Positions 44,344 to 56,945 are shown, counted from the first letter of the stretch. The stretch is 64,000 bases of DNA from Phyto melanocephala (GCA_941918925.1 OW799233.1:85318055-85382054); one strand, 5' to 3'. The notes: a model not told the origin generated them from the letters alone. Numbers and translations are program-made.

Positions 44344-46188
44344 AAAACAATTAAGAGTACTATATTCGGCTGTGCCAAATCTTTTATACCCACCACCAAT
44401 TTTGTGTACATTTAAAGCACAATATTTATTATCTTGTTAATCGCTATGGAATAATCTCTTTATAATAAAATATGTATCACTTTCTTTGTAGAGGGTGGTT
44501 AAATTTTAACGGCCCATGTTGAAGGTGAACTACACCTAGTATTTAAATTTGTTTTCTGCATTTCACTTGACATTTCTCAATCTCAAACTTACTCAATTTG
44601 ATCTGTGGAAAGATACGCAAATGAGCAACGCTTTAAAGTAATTCAGGTTTTTTATAAAAATGGGCGTTCAAATCAAAATGCATTTTGTGCACTTCGTAAT
44701 ACTTTTGATCAATATAATCGTTCGAATTCGTCCACAATCGGGAGAATTGTAAAAAATATTTAAATTTCTGCAAAACAGGTCTGTAAAGACGTTAGAAAAT
44801 CTGTGAATGCCTTCTTAGTTCGTTGAATGGGAACCATTGCTGTTTTTTGCGATAGTGTGGCAAAAGAGCAGTCAACCTCGACTCATCATCATGCCCAACA
44901 ATTGAGCATCAACATTGTCATTGAAAATTTGGACCATCAGATAGAAGAGTGGCGCCAATGATGGGGGGGCCATTTGGCCGATATTTTGTTAAATACATAA
45001 TTGAACCATACAAATATTATCATTACAAAAAGAAATAATAATAATTGCCTAAATAATTTGTGTTTTATTTAAATTCAACATTGGCCCTTAAAATGTAACC
45101 ACCCTTTATAACTTCGATATGCTACTAAAATGCTTTTTTAAATGTAGTCTTTCAATGAAAGTGGACGTTAAAGCAGGCGTGTCAATAAAGTTTCTGCTAA
45201 TAAATACAACTTAGATATTTCAATATAGTCCTTTATTTTCCCAAAAACTTTGTCAATAGAGAAATTACATGAATTTAAGATAAACCGTTATATGGGAGGT
45301 AGGCGTTAAAGTGGGCGTGTCACCTAAACTTTTTGGCACAACAATTACATTGATTAGAAGGATATATGTAGCAAATTTCATCATCATACCTCTAATTTTG
45401 TCGGTTTTATGAGCTTTTAAATTTCATTAACGGTAGATAACGTAAAAAGTGGGCGTTATAGTAGGCGTGTCAATGTTATTTTTGCGAATGAGTACAACCT
45501 AGGTGTTTCAATATAGCTCTTTATTATTCCAAAATCTTTATTAATAGAGAAATTATATGAATTTTAGGTAAAACGTTATATGGGAGGTGGGCGTAAAAAA
45601 AAAAGCGTCTCACCAAAAAGCAAAGTGTGCAAAATTTCAGGGTCGTACATCCAATTTTGTAGCTTTTATGACGTTTTTGTTTTTAAATATACCGAAAAAT
45701 ACACTGTGCGGTATAAATTTTCGTACATTTTGATCGATAACTCCTTTCCTTATTCATAGATTTAGATAGTTTTCGGGGAAAAATATTGCTTTTACTCAGG
45801 AAATATATATTCGAAGTTTCATGAGTCTACGTTAATGCGTTTGGACACAATTTCATTTTATTCGATGTTCGAAGGACACGGTTTTTTCGACCTACTCTTG
45901 CTTTTCGAGCTATAACTCTCTTCCTAATATTCCGATTTAGCCCATTTTCAATACCAAACAAACCTTGTCTATAAGAAAAATTCTGGCAAAATTTGAGCCC
46001 CCTAGCTTTTTCGGTGCGACCTCTATCGTGCTTTCAACAGACGGACAGACATAGCTAGATCGTCATCAAATCAAACCCTGATTCAGAATATATATACTTT
46101 ATGGGGTCTAAAATGGATATTTCGATGTGTTACAAACGGAATGACAAAATGAATATACGCCCACCATTTTTTTGGTGGCGGGTATAAA
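44344..46188 (+). mobile_element. Family A repeat, copy A7
   Basis: Head AACAATTAAGAGTACTATAT through tail GGTGGCGGGTATAAAAA. Internal units start at 45297 and 45585, exactly 288 bases apart. The module M is at 44491-45106. It may serve as a reference structure for the family. Confidence 0.93.
44491..45106 (+). mobile_element. Module M: deleted mariner-like element fixed inside family A
   Basis: The ends GAGGGTGGTTAAATTTTAAC / inverse TTAAAATGTAACCACCCTT are inverted repeats flanked by TA. Coding remnants on the plus strand resemble the first helix-turn-helix of a fly IS630 transposase (NQNAFCALRN) and the far C-terminus (NIVIENLDHQIEEWRQ, GGHLADILL). The whole catalytic middle is deleted. 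The same module sits at the same place in copies A1, A2, A5, A6, A8 and A9 (for example 57334-57947), so it entered an ancestral family A element and was amplified with it. Confidence 0.85.
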
Positions 46189-46294
46189 AAATATATAAAA
46201 AAATTGCAGATGTGTAAAATTTAGATCCTATTTAAATCAGTTTAGTATCTAAAAAATTTATACTAATCCATAACCAAACCAAATGTTTGTAACA

Positions 46295-48977
46295 AAACAA
46301 GTAAGAGCACTATATTCGGCTGTGCCGAATCTTTTATACCCACCACCAATTTTGTGTACATTTAAAGCACAATATTTATTATTTTGTTAATCATTATGGA
46401 ATAATCTCTTTATAATAAAATATGTATCACTTTCTTTGTAGAGGGTGGTTAAATTTTAAGGGCCCATGTTGAAGGTGAACTACACCTAGTCTTTAAATTT
46501 GTTTTCTGCATTTCATTTGATATTTCTCAATCTCAAACTTACTCAATTTGATCCGTGGAAAGATACGCAAGTGAGCAACGCTTTAAAGTTATTCAGGTTT
46601 TTTAAAAAATGATCGTTCAAATCAAAATGCATTTTGTGTATTTCGTAATTCTTTTGATCAACATAATCGTTCAAATTCGTCCACAATCGGGAGAATTGTA
46701 AAAAATATTTAAATTTCTGCAAAACAGGTCTGTATAAAATGTTAGAAAATCTGTAAATGCCTTCTTAGTTCGTCGAATGGGAAGTACTGCTGGTTTTTGC
46801 GATAGTGTGGCAAAAGAGCAGTCAACCTCGACTCATCATCATGCCCAACAATTGAGCATCAACATTGTCATTGAAAATTTGGACCATCAGATAGAGGAGT
46901 GGCGCCAAGGATGGGGGGGCCATTTGGCCGATATTTTGTTAAATACATAATTGAACCATACAAATATTATAATTACAAAAAGAAATAATTATAATATCCT
47001 AAATAATTTGTGTTTTATTTAAATTCAACATCGGTCCTTAAAATTTAACCACTCTTTAAAACTTCGATATGCTACTAAAATGCTTTTGTAAATGTAGTCT
47101 TTCAATGAAAGTGGGCGTTAAAGTAGGCGTGGCAATAAAGTTTCTGCTAATAAATACAACTTAGATATTTCAATATAGTCCTTTATTTTCCCAACAACTT
47201 TGTCAATAGAGAAATTACATGAATTTAAGGTAAACCGTTATATAGGAGGTAGGCGTTAACTTTTTGGCACAATAATTACATTGATTAGAAGGATATACGT
47301 AGCAAATTTGATCATTATACTTCTAATTTTGGCGGTTTTATGAGCTTTTAAATTTCATTAACGGTAGATAACGGTGTTAAAGTTGTTTTGCGAATGAGTA
47401 CAACTTAGGTGTTTCAATATAGCCCTTTGTTATTCCAAAATCTTTATTAATAGAGAAATTATATGAATTTAAGGTAAATCGTTATATGGGAGGTGGGCGT
47501 AAAAGTGGGCGTGGCACCTTAATTTTCTGGCACAGTAATGACATTGCCTAGGGGGATATACCTAGCAAATTTGATAATTATACCTCTAATTTTGGCGGTT
47601 TCATGAGCTTTTAAATTTCATTAACGGTAGATAACGTGAAAAGTGGGCGTTATAGTAGGCGTGTCAAAGTTATTTTTGTGAATGAGTACAACTTAGGCGT
47701 TTTAATATAGCCCTTTGTTATTCCAAAATCTTTATTAATAGAGAAATTATATGAATTTTAGGTAAAACGTTATATAGGAGGTGGGCGTAAAAGTGGGCTT
47801 GGCACCTTTATTTTCTGGCACAGTAATGACATTGCCTAGGGGGATATACCTAGCAAATTTAATCATTATAACTCGAATTTTGGCGGTTTTATGAGCTTTT
47901 AAATTTCATTAACGGTAGATAACGTGAAAAGTGGGCGTTATAGTAGGCGTGTCAAAGTAATTTTTGTGAATGAGTACAACTTAGGCGTTTCATTATAGCC
48001 CTTTGTTATTCCAAAATCTTTATTAATAGAGAAATTATATGAATTTTAGGAAAAACGTTATATGGGAGGTGGGTGTAAAAGTGGGCGTGGCACCTTTATT
48101 TTCTGGCACAGTAATGACATTGCCTAGGGAGATATACGTAGCAAATTTGAACATCATACATTTAATTTTGGCGGTTTTATGAGCTTTTAAATTTCATTAA
48201 CGGTATATAACGTGAAAAGTGGGCGTTATAGTAGGCGTGTCAAAGTTATTTTTTCTAATGAGTACAACTGAGGTGTTTCAATATATTCCTTTGTTATTCC
48301 AAAATCTTTATTAATAGAGAAATTATATGAATTTTAGGTAAAACGTTATATGGGAGGTGGGCGTAAAAGTGGGCGTGGCACATTGATTTTCCGTGTCAAA
48401 AAAGCGTCTCACCAAAAAGCAAAGTGTGCAAAATTTCAGAGTCGTACATCCAGTTTTGTTGCTTTTATGACGTTTTTGTTTTTAAATATACCGAAAAATA
48501 CACTGTGTGGTATAAATTTTCGTACATTTTGATCGATAACTCCTCCCATAATGCATAGATTTAGATAATTTTCGGGGAAAAATATTGTTTTTACTCAGAA
48601 AATATATATTCGAAGTTTCATGAGTCTACCTTTATGCGTTTGGACACAATTCCATTTTATTCGATGTTTGAAGGACACGGTTTTTTCGAGCTATAACTCT
48701 CTTCCTAATATTCCGATTTAGCCCATTTTCAATACCAAACAAACCTTATCTATAAGAAAGATTCTGGCGAAATTTGAGCCCCCTAGCTTTTTCGGTGCGA
48801 CCTCTATCGTGCTTTCAACAGACGGACAGACGGACGGACATAGCTAGATCGTCATCAAATCGAACCCTGATTCAGAATATATATACTTTATGGGGTCTAA
48901 AATGGATATTTCGATGTGTTACAAACGGAATGACAAAATGAATATACCCCCACCATCTTTTTGGTGGCGGGTATAAG
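46295..48977 (+). mobile_element. Family A repeat, copy A8, expanded
   Basis: Complete head and tail, module M at about 46441-47058, then the internal unit repeated (see 47491-48354). The extra 0.8 kb relative to A7 is accounted for by added units. Confidence 0.93.
47491..48354. repeat. 288-base tandem repeat in copy A8
   Basis: AGGTGGGCGTAAAAGTGGGC begins at 47491, 47779, 48067 (one mismatch) and 48355: three units of exactly 288 bases plus the start of a fourth. Each unit contains GGCACCTT, TTTTCTGGCACAGTAATGAC, GGCGGTTTTATGAGCTTTTA, AACGGTAGATAACGTGAAAA and TCTTTATTAATAGAGAAATT. Units differ by a few percent. Confidence 0.95.
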
Positions 48978-49084
48978 AAGAATAGATAAATAAACAAAGT
49001 AATACTAATACGTGTTTTGTAAGGAGTGCTTTTAATATGGTATAAAAAACGAAACAGAGGGAGAAAGAGAATTTGAATGCCCGT

Positions 49085-49870
49085 CAATTAAGTATTGTCC
49101 GTCTGTCTGTCCTTGTGTATGTTGAAATCAACTCTTTGAAGCCCCCCGTATCTCCAAGACCCATTTAGGCTATTAAAATATGAGAAATATTCGGGAGTAG
49201 ATTGGTATTGGAAATCAGCATAATCGCCCTATAACTATCTGAGATATGAGCAAATTGCCTCTGTTTTTTTATCACAAAAATTAAAATGTTCTGGCCCTAT
49301 GATAATTTATAGACACGGTTGTTACTATTTAATAATTTTGGTACACCTCTGGAAATACTCATCAAAAATTTTGAATAAATTACAGGCAAAAATTATTTGA
49401 AAAAATATATTTGTTTTTTAAATATATTAAAATTTTTTTAACTACTGAATAATTTTTAAACACGCTTGAGGTACCAAATTATAAGACGTAATCTCAGATA
49501 TTATTTCTAAGAAAAACTAACAAATCGTTTTGAAACCAACTGAGATATAAACACCAAAGTACAGCTGCTTCGGTGTTTTTCCTAAAATTTACAAACGAAA
49601 ATAGATATTTTTTAGTTTCTATATAACCAAGAGAGACAGCGTAGGGATCAAATAAAAGAGCTTGAGTATTAAATATAGTTAGATATGAAAAGAAAAAATT
49701 CGATATGAAGTCCCAGATTAAATGGTGAATATATGATGGCTTCTGAAACAAAATGGCAGAGCGATTTTTTTTAACCCCAACAATACGGGTATCAAATGAA
49801 AGGCTTGTCTAGTAGAATACATACAGTAACTATGTAAAAGTTCATAATCAAAGATACGCTATTTTCTGTA
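49085..49870 (-). mobile_element. Old family B fragment
   Basis: GTCCGTCTGTCTGTCCTTGT, TATGTTGAAATCAACTCTTT, GAAATATTCGGGAGTAGATT and CTGAGATATGAGCAAATTG at the left, then ACCCCAACAATACGGGTATC and AAATGAAAGGCTTGTCTAGT at about 49780-49825. Both hairpins are missing. Confidence 0.7.
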
Positions 49871-50310
49871 TTTTTTCTTCTATATCATAAATATTTTTAC
49901 AAAACCTTTTTTGTTTGCGACTTTTAAAACGTTTTTCTTCATTATCATCATCTGATGAAGATGATTTATTTTTATTGCAGAATTAAAAGCTTCGTAAAAG
50001 CCATCGATAATCGCTAGATAAACCCGTTTGTTCGAAAGTCCATTCGACAAATGTAAGGTTAAATTTTAAACCATTGCCTTTAGTTTAACAAATAAATAAT
50101 CCAATGCTTTTGGCAGACACAATACCTAATATTTTTAAAATTGTTTCAATTTAATATAAGAGGTTTCTTAAAATTAATACAAAACCAAACATAATTTTGT
50201 TGAATTTGTCAAATTTACCTAAAAATAAAGATGTAAAATAGAAACAAGGTACAAAAAACAATATGAATAATACACATATACAATTGTGTATATTATACAT
50301 ACTTATGTCT
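49871..50310. other. Unassigned AT-rich DNA
   Basis: No gene, no clear element boundary. Confidence 0.4.
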
Positions 50311-51577
50311 GCGGTAATAAGAAAGGGTAAATAGGCCTTTAAAAGGCCTTATTTAACAGTCACAAGAACTTCTATACTCTTGCAAGGGCTTTCACCCTCT
50401 CTTTGATTACGAGGCTTCTAGAAAACCTTCTAATGAAGGCCTTTATGGGACCCTTTGAACAAGGACCTTTTTATTAGACTTTAAATTTTTAAATTTTAGC
50501 CAACTTTCTTTAATTGTAATTTTGTTACATTATATATTTTTAATACATTTTTTTTAACTTTTATTCATTCATTTGAGCTCAGTACTATTAAACTCACTTT
50601 TTTGAATTGTGCGGTAAGGATGCGTTCAGATAATGGCGTTCAGCTTATTAAATACTTTCGAATTTTTCTATATAAAAAGGGTCCAAGGCCACGTCATTTT
50701 CATTTCGCATTACAGAGAAAATTATGCGATGCAACTGAGTACTCGTGAAGTCACCATAACAATTCCAACACATCTCACTATTCCCAAAATATCGACATTA
50801 AGCTTCCACTGTTAGCTGTGTAAGTTTACCAACTTGGTAAAGTAAATGTACATTCCATGCGGCAAATCTTATCCGGGGACAGGCAGTTATCGTCATCAAG
50901 AGACTTTTTTGCTTTGATCTTGTTATTTTGTTTATATTTGTAGTATTTTCAATAAGGTGAATTTTCAGCCACGGTAGGGGATTGGCCTAAGGTAGCCTAG
51001 ATTAATGACTCGAATCGCGGGACGCCTCCAATCTTGCCCCTCGCTTTATTTTTTGCGATTGTTATTTCCTACTAACGCAGGTGTTGGATAGCTATATCGC
51101 CAAACACTACCACTCGGTCGCCAGAGCCTCGTCAGTGGAAACAAGGTATGCCACGAGAAGGTGAAGTTGACATTAAATAATTCGTGTTTAGTTTTCCATG
51201 TTTTTTCTTTTATTTTTATACCCTTCACACGAGAGTGTAAAAGTTTGTCATTTCATTTGTAATTTCTACAATGTTCATTTTACACCTTAATACTAACAGA
51301 TAGAGGAATTTTTTTAGATAAGTCCGTATGTCCGTGTGCATGTTGAAATCAAATTTTCCTTAAAATTTTGTCTGGTTTTAATAACGGTTTAAAAATTTTG
51401 CTGTTCCTGTGTTGTTAAAGTAGGGAAATTAAAATGACACCGAATCTTTACAAGGGAATTTATATCTCTTAAAGAAGGCTTCTCAGGAAGAGTAGAGTAA
51501 GCACTATATATCAAAACAAGTAAAGATGGCTAAATAAGGCCTTTAATAAGGCCTAATAAACACTCTTTTTTACCGCT
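50311..51577. mobile_element. Putative inverted-repeat element with palindromic AGGCCTT ends
   Basis: The left end GCGGTAATAAGAAAGGGTAA then TAGGCCTTTAAAAGGCC is mirrored at the right by GGCCTTTAATAAGGCCTAAT followed by TTTTTTACCGC. Similarity covers about 45 bases with gaps. The ends are themselves palindromic. The 1.2 kb interior includes a TATATAAAAAGGG motif at 50669 and a GC-richer block at 51000-51130, but no recognised coding region, and an old family B tail. Confidence 0.5.
51217..51400 (-). mobile_element. Old family B tail fragment
   Basis: TTATACCCTTCACACGAGAG, GTTTGTCATTTCATTTGTAA, TTTCTACAATGTTCATTTTA and GTCCGTATGTCCGTGTGCAT in family B order. The rest is lost. Confidence 0.7.
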
Positions 51578-52639
51578 GAGTAAGTTTGCACTTACATCTT
51601 AATGTACACTTACACTACAAAGAACATCATGTTGCTATTAATTGGTGCTGTCCAAAAAAATAATAGATCACTAACAATGCCAACCCAACAACAACTGCAA
51701 AAGAAATGTATATAAAAACTTTGGTTTTAGTAGATATGAAATAATTTTTAGAAAGAAAAATACAAATAAGATGTAAAAATAACATATACATACATACATC
51801 TTAAAACAACACAACAAACTGACGGGTACAAAACAAACAAGTAAAAAGGATAAAAAATTTATATAAGGGAAAAAACATTTATCCCAAGGAATTGGTCAGA
51901 CACTATTGTGAAAGTGTCAATCAAAATTTTTGTCTCCATAGGAAAGAAAAGATATATACATATATATTTGTATAGGTAATCAATATTATGTATACGAGAG
52001 CAACTAAAAAATGATTTTCTATATAATGAAACAAATATTTTAGATTTGAACATTAATTTGCTTTAAACTAAATGATACATTATATTTCTGAATCGAACTA
52101 TTTTCACCGAAATTAAGAACATCTTTCGTTCTTTCTGAGGGTCTTATTTCGATTACCAAAAATAATTTAGGTTATAGGTACCTATGGGTAGGAGGAAAAT
52201 AAAACTTAAGTACGGTATTCACAAGGTGTTCTGGGATTTAACAAGCCGCCATTCCGATTCGGTGATTTGAATTTGATATGTCACATTTAGTTATGAGAGG
52301 TCGTTCACAACAGTCATATTTTTTATGTTATTATTTTAGAACATTTGAATTTAGGACACCTTTTGCAATATGTATACGATATTGTATATGTAATACGTGA
52401 TATATAGACGGATTCTTCTTTTAAAAAAGCCTACTTAGACTTTTCATCTGAGTTGGTGGAAGTGGACGAAAAATGCAATACACTAATAGTATTAATTTTA
52501 TAATAAAAAGTGGTTTTTAAATGGAAATAATAATAATGGAAATAATAATTAACAACTGAACCTTAAATTTATAAATCATTAACTTATGTCCCTCTTTTAT
52601 CTGAAATATTGAAAAACTCAAAAATTTACGACTATAAAA
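51578..52639. other. Unassigned AT-rich DNA
   Basis: No gene or element ends recognised. A segment near 52210-52320 (AACAAGCCGCCATTCCGATT) is less AT-rich but has no ORF. Confidence 0.4.
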
Positions 52640-53340
52640 AATATATATAAGGCCCACAAAACATATAACACGTTAGGTAGACTATTTAGTAAAACAAGAG
52701 ATAAAATAGATAAATTTGAAATGTCTCATTTAGTGTATAACCAAGTAATCGTAATGATACTAAAAGTTGTGACAAAGTTTATGTACGAACAACAGAAAAT
52801 AAACTAAAAACTAGAATTGCTGGACATAGATCTGATCAAATATACAGGAACACTACATTGACACAAAAAACAGCATTATCATTAAATTGCGCTAATTCTA
52901 ATCATTATCCAGATTTCAATAATACATTAATTTTAAACAAAGAAAATTATTACAGACGCAGAAATATGCTAGAAATGTTGCAAATTATTAAAGTACCACC
53001 TACACAACGAATTACTTAAAGACTGATACTGCAAATGTTGCCCAAAATGATAGATTTTTAGTTAATAAGATTTTAAAAAGGTTGTCTAATAGTATTTGTT
53101 ATTTTTGTAAATTATTACTATATAATATGTGAATGAAATATTCTTTTGTTTGTACATATATTTCAAAAATTGTTTATATTGAAAAAATATTTTCCTGTAT
53201 TTTTAACAAAATAGTTTTTTCAAGTTGTAATTGTTTTGAATTTTTTTTTTTTTTGTTTTATATATTTTGTATACATATTTACCCTGAAGAGGCTACCCAT
53301 TGTTTGGTAGCGAAATATTTGTCATTAATAAATAATTTTT
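52640..53340 (+). pseudogene. Penelope-like retroelement, 3' end with GIY-YIG domain
   Basis: The frame at about 52769-53009 reads CDKVYVRTTENKLKTRIAGH then RSDQIYRNTTLTQKTALSLN, NHYPDFNNTLILNKENYYRR and KVPPTQRIT before a stop. This matches the GIY-YIG endonuclease domain that follows the reverse transcriptase in Penelope-like elements. Its YVG.T strand has G changed to R. Weaker coding resemblance precedes it (NTLGRLFSKTRDKIDK at about 52665). The reverse transcriptase is absent. Downstream is AT-rich sequence with a hammerhead-like core and an A-rich end at about 53340-53360. Confidence 0.82.
53284..53315 (+). ncRNA. Hammerhead-ribozyme-like core in the Penelope-like 3' end
   Basis: CTGAAGA (53284-53290, fits CUGANGA), perfect 6-base stem II GCTACC (53292-53297) / GGTAGC (53306-53311) and GAAA (53312-53315). 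Hammerhead motifs are known in Penelope-like elements, so the position fits. Stem III could form from TATTT/AAATA downstream. Stem I is not evident in one monomer. Confidence 0.55.
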
Positions 53341-53360
53341 TATAAAAAAAAAAAACAAAA

Positions 53361-55598
53361 AAGTGATCTCAAGCTTGAATAAAAATCATATATTAAATTA
53401 CAAATATTTAAATATATGTTTTGTAACAGCTGTTTAAAAAATAAGTACAATAAATAATATACATAATAATTTATTTTATACACTATAAATAAACATTTGT
53501 TTTGTTACGAATTATTTTGGACCAGTGAGGTTTCCGGCTATCCTGTTTGTAGCGATAGCTCAGGTAGACTCCAACCCTTTCACTGACAATGTACAGCTCA
53601 AAAAAATACAGTAAACACATAACCACTACAGAAAATACTATGACATACTCCATCACACGAAGAGTTCACAAATGAAAAACGAAAGTATAACCATAAACTA
53701 TATCCTGGCTCAATATATGGACGAGACAACATAAACAAAAAGAAAACAAAATAATTCACCGCCCAGAGATGTTTGGTTTATAGTAAACCTCACCCGCAAC
53801 AGTTTCTTTAAACTGCTGTAAGGAGCATAGAGCTGAAGCCAGTTCCTCTCAATATTTTGTATCTTTTGCTCGATGTTCATTTTCATTCCAATTAAAGTTT
53901 AACTTGCACACTTCAATTAATATTTGGCGTTTCCAGATTTTCGATGGTTGACCTCTACTGTGTCTGCACTGTGGGTTCCACACTTTGTATTGTTTTGCTG
54001 TGTCGTCTGATGGTTGCATCTGACAACACTCGAATTGTGGAGATTGTTAAGTAGAAAATTCTTTCTATTGAAATAATATATGTTTTTGAAAACAACAAAA
54101 ATTTTATATAATAAGGTAAGATAATTGCATGATAATTTTGGTAAAATAATAATAAAGTGCAACTATTCTATGTTTTAAACAAAATCTTACAATCAAATCA
54201 TATTATGTTGCTCGTAATTATCGTTGTAATTTACTTACATAATAGAATTTCGAATCTTGGTTTAATTCGACATACTCATCGAACATCAGATGAAACACAG
54301 TATGGTTAATGTCTATTCAATAAAGAGAATACGACAAGCATTTGTAATCATTGTCAAAAAATCTAACAGAAAAAGTAGCTACTTAGTGCGATTTATAGTC
54401 GAATAGCATGTGAAAATTAAACCTCCACGTTAAGTCGTACCGCGGCAGACACATGTGCGAAATAATTTTTAAACACAAATATTAAAAAAAGGAGCTAAGA
54501 TAGTTCTTCTCCGTTTTATTTCGATTCAAAATTCTTCGCCTGTATAAAATAAGTAAATGAAGAAAGTTATGTGTACCTTTCTATGAAGCAAATAACTTTT
54601 TACTTTGTTCTCGTAGCCACATATTTGATATATAGGTGATTACATAATATAAATGTTAATGTGTGTATGTATGTATATATGTTTACTTATACAAATAATT
54701 CTAGCTTGAAAACAACTGTCAATTTTTATTACATCTTTATGCTATAAAAGACTGCACCTACATATGACATTCCACTACATTTTATTCAATGGAAGTGTCA
54801 CACAATCTATTCGATATATATAATGAATGCTTCCAACAATGCAACCTACTGTGCTTTGTTTGTACAACTGACTGACGATTGCATATGTACGTCCATTCTC
54901 TAGCTAGCACTTAGTACATGTACATAGTTACACTAAACATTCGCAAATTGTAAGTAAAGCTGTCACACAACAGCATAGCCTAAAAGTAGTCGTTACTTTA
55001 AGCAAGAAACATGAGACTAGATATGTAGGTATACGGATTGATAAACAGACAGTCAGATAAATGAACAAACGAACATACATACATACATACTCAAGAAAGG
55101 TGCATTTAAATTTCAACTCATATTGTGTTTAGATATTTCTATATAAATTTTCTCTATAGGGAATTAAACTTCGAAGGAATTTAAAATTCGTGACCACAAA
55201 TCGCTTACACAAAAACATAAAAAATACAGTTAAAAAATAAACATGAAAATATAAAGTACTGACAGTTAACAGGCATACATACATACAAGCATACATACAA
55301 GAGGGAGCATGTGGCATATGTATGTACTTATATAGCTGACGATACAAACTAAATTTTGCAAAAAGACACGTTTATACACACATCCACACACATTGAAATA
55401 CCCTAGAGGGCGTTACATTTAAACAATAAGCAAAATAAAAAATCCTTAGTTTTTGTTTAACCACTAAGGGCGTAGTCAGAAAAAGATAAAACAAGAAAGA
55501 GGGAGCAGAAATACTTCTCATGTACGTTTTAAGTTCAAGGTTTCAATATATAATTATCATTACTTTCTATAGCCCCTTTCATGCTTAATTTAGCGTTT
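53361..55598. other. Intergenic DNA, partly less AT-rich, unassigned
   Basis: 53510-53950 is GC-richer with no stable ORF. 54160-54215 repeats a block also at 1008-1060. CATACATAC microsatellites occur near 55070-55090 and 55270-55300. No gene can be supported. Confidence 0.4.
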
Positions 55599-55599
55599 T

Positions 55600-56215
55600 T
55601 TAACCCTTCACCTGTGGTGTACAAGGGTATATAGTATAGCTTTGTCATTCCGTTTGTAATTTCTACAATTTTCATTTCCGACCCTATAAAGTATATATTT
55701 TCTGAAAACTTATGAATAGAGGAGTCGATTAAGCCCTGACCATCTGTCCGTGTGTTGGTTGAAATCATCTTTTGAAAGCAACCATATGTTCCTCAGATCT
55801 GTGTATGGTATCAATCTTTTGGAAATATCCGGGAATTAATCGCTATTGAAATTCACTAAAATTGTCCTATAACTTTCTGAGATATGAGCAAATAAACACG
55901 ACTACTCGGGTTTCTCCCATATTTTTACCACCAAAATTAAAATTTTTCAGCCATAGAATAATAAAAGAAAATGGCGGAACAAATTTTGTTAACCCCATCA
56001 ATATGGGTATCAAATAAAAGGGCTTGACTACTAGAATACAGATAACTACGTAAAAATTCAAAATCGAGGATGGATTTGGAAATAATAAAGAAAAAAAATA
56101 ACATGAAATATAGATTAAGCTACAATGTGGGATTATACATACCTATATATGTACATGATGGTGAAGGGTATTATCAGATTCGGCACAGCCGAATATAGCA
56201 CTCTTACTTGATTAT
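55600..56215 (-). mobile_element. Family B repeat, subtype lacking the T-rich interior
   Basis: Tail ACCCTTCACCTGTGGTGTAC at 55604, GACCCTATAAAGTATATATT, GACCATCTGTCCGTGTGTTG, then instead of homopolymer T an interior with CCCATCAATATGGGTATC and AAAGGGCTTGACTACTAG, and the head GGTATTATCAGATTCGGC, ending CTCTTACTTGATT. The fragments at 40375-40575 and 49085-49870 share this interior. Confidence 0.85.
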
Positions 56216-56464
56216 GTTTTAATTTTGAAAATTTTGCACATGGATCTGGTATGTCTTTAAAGAATTGCTGTTTGTGTTTACCGTGTATCTATTATTTTGA
56301 TTTACCGGATTTGGTTAATAGAGTGACATTTTATAGAAGTCGTAAGTGAAAATTTTGCAAAAAATGAATAAGGATAAGCGAATGCAAAAATTCAGCGTCA
56401 TTCTGCATATATTGTAAATCAATCATACACGCTAAATTTTTAACACTCACACAAAAACATCTTA

Positions 56465-56945
56465 ATGTCATGTTCACACGGCAATATGAAACTCGTGGTT
56501 CGGTCTCTGAATCTCGAATGCGAACCCTGCCGTTCAGACAATAGTTCTTGTTTCACTTTGACATTTTTATTAATATATTTTTTTTTCAATTATTTAACGC
56601 GGCTTTTTGTTTTTTCTGAGGTTTATTGAAGTCATTCTTCTACACTTTAAAATACGTTTTACTTTTTCTCCTTTTTCCATTTTAATTTAAATAAAGGTAT
56701 ATGTTTAAACATATACTTTTTATTTCCAGTTTATGTTTTGTTTTTGACAACCAGTACAGATAAATAAGCAATTGTTTGCTATTAAAATTGGAGATGATAG
56801 TAAATTCTTCGAGATTTGCAATAAGATTCAAAATTAACCATGAATATTGGTTCTCAAAATTTCGTATGACAAATCTTGTAGGTTAAATCAAGATTCGGTC
56901 GCGAATCTTGAAAGACAGAGCGAACCTCGAAGCATTGCTAACACA
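56465..56945. repeat. Imperfect long inverted repeat
   Basis: GCAATATGAAACTCGTGGTT, TCTCTGAATCTCGAATGCG at the left resemble the inverse of the right part (CGCGAATCTTGAAAGACAGA, GCGAACCTCGAAGCATTGC). Gaps and mismatches are frequent. It could be an old inverted-repeat element. No target duplication found. Confidence 0.35.

Noticed and set aside
48350..48532. 60-codon ORFs repeated at 39346, 48350 and 59276
   Set aside because: Same chance frame in three family A copies. Not conserved as protein and contained in non-coding repeat.
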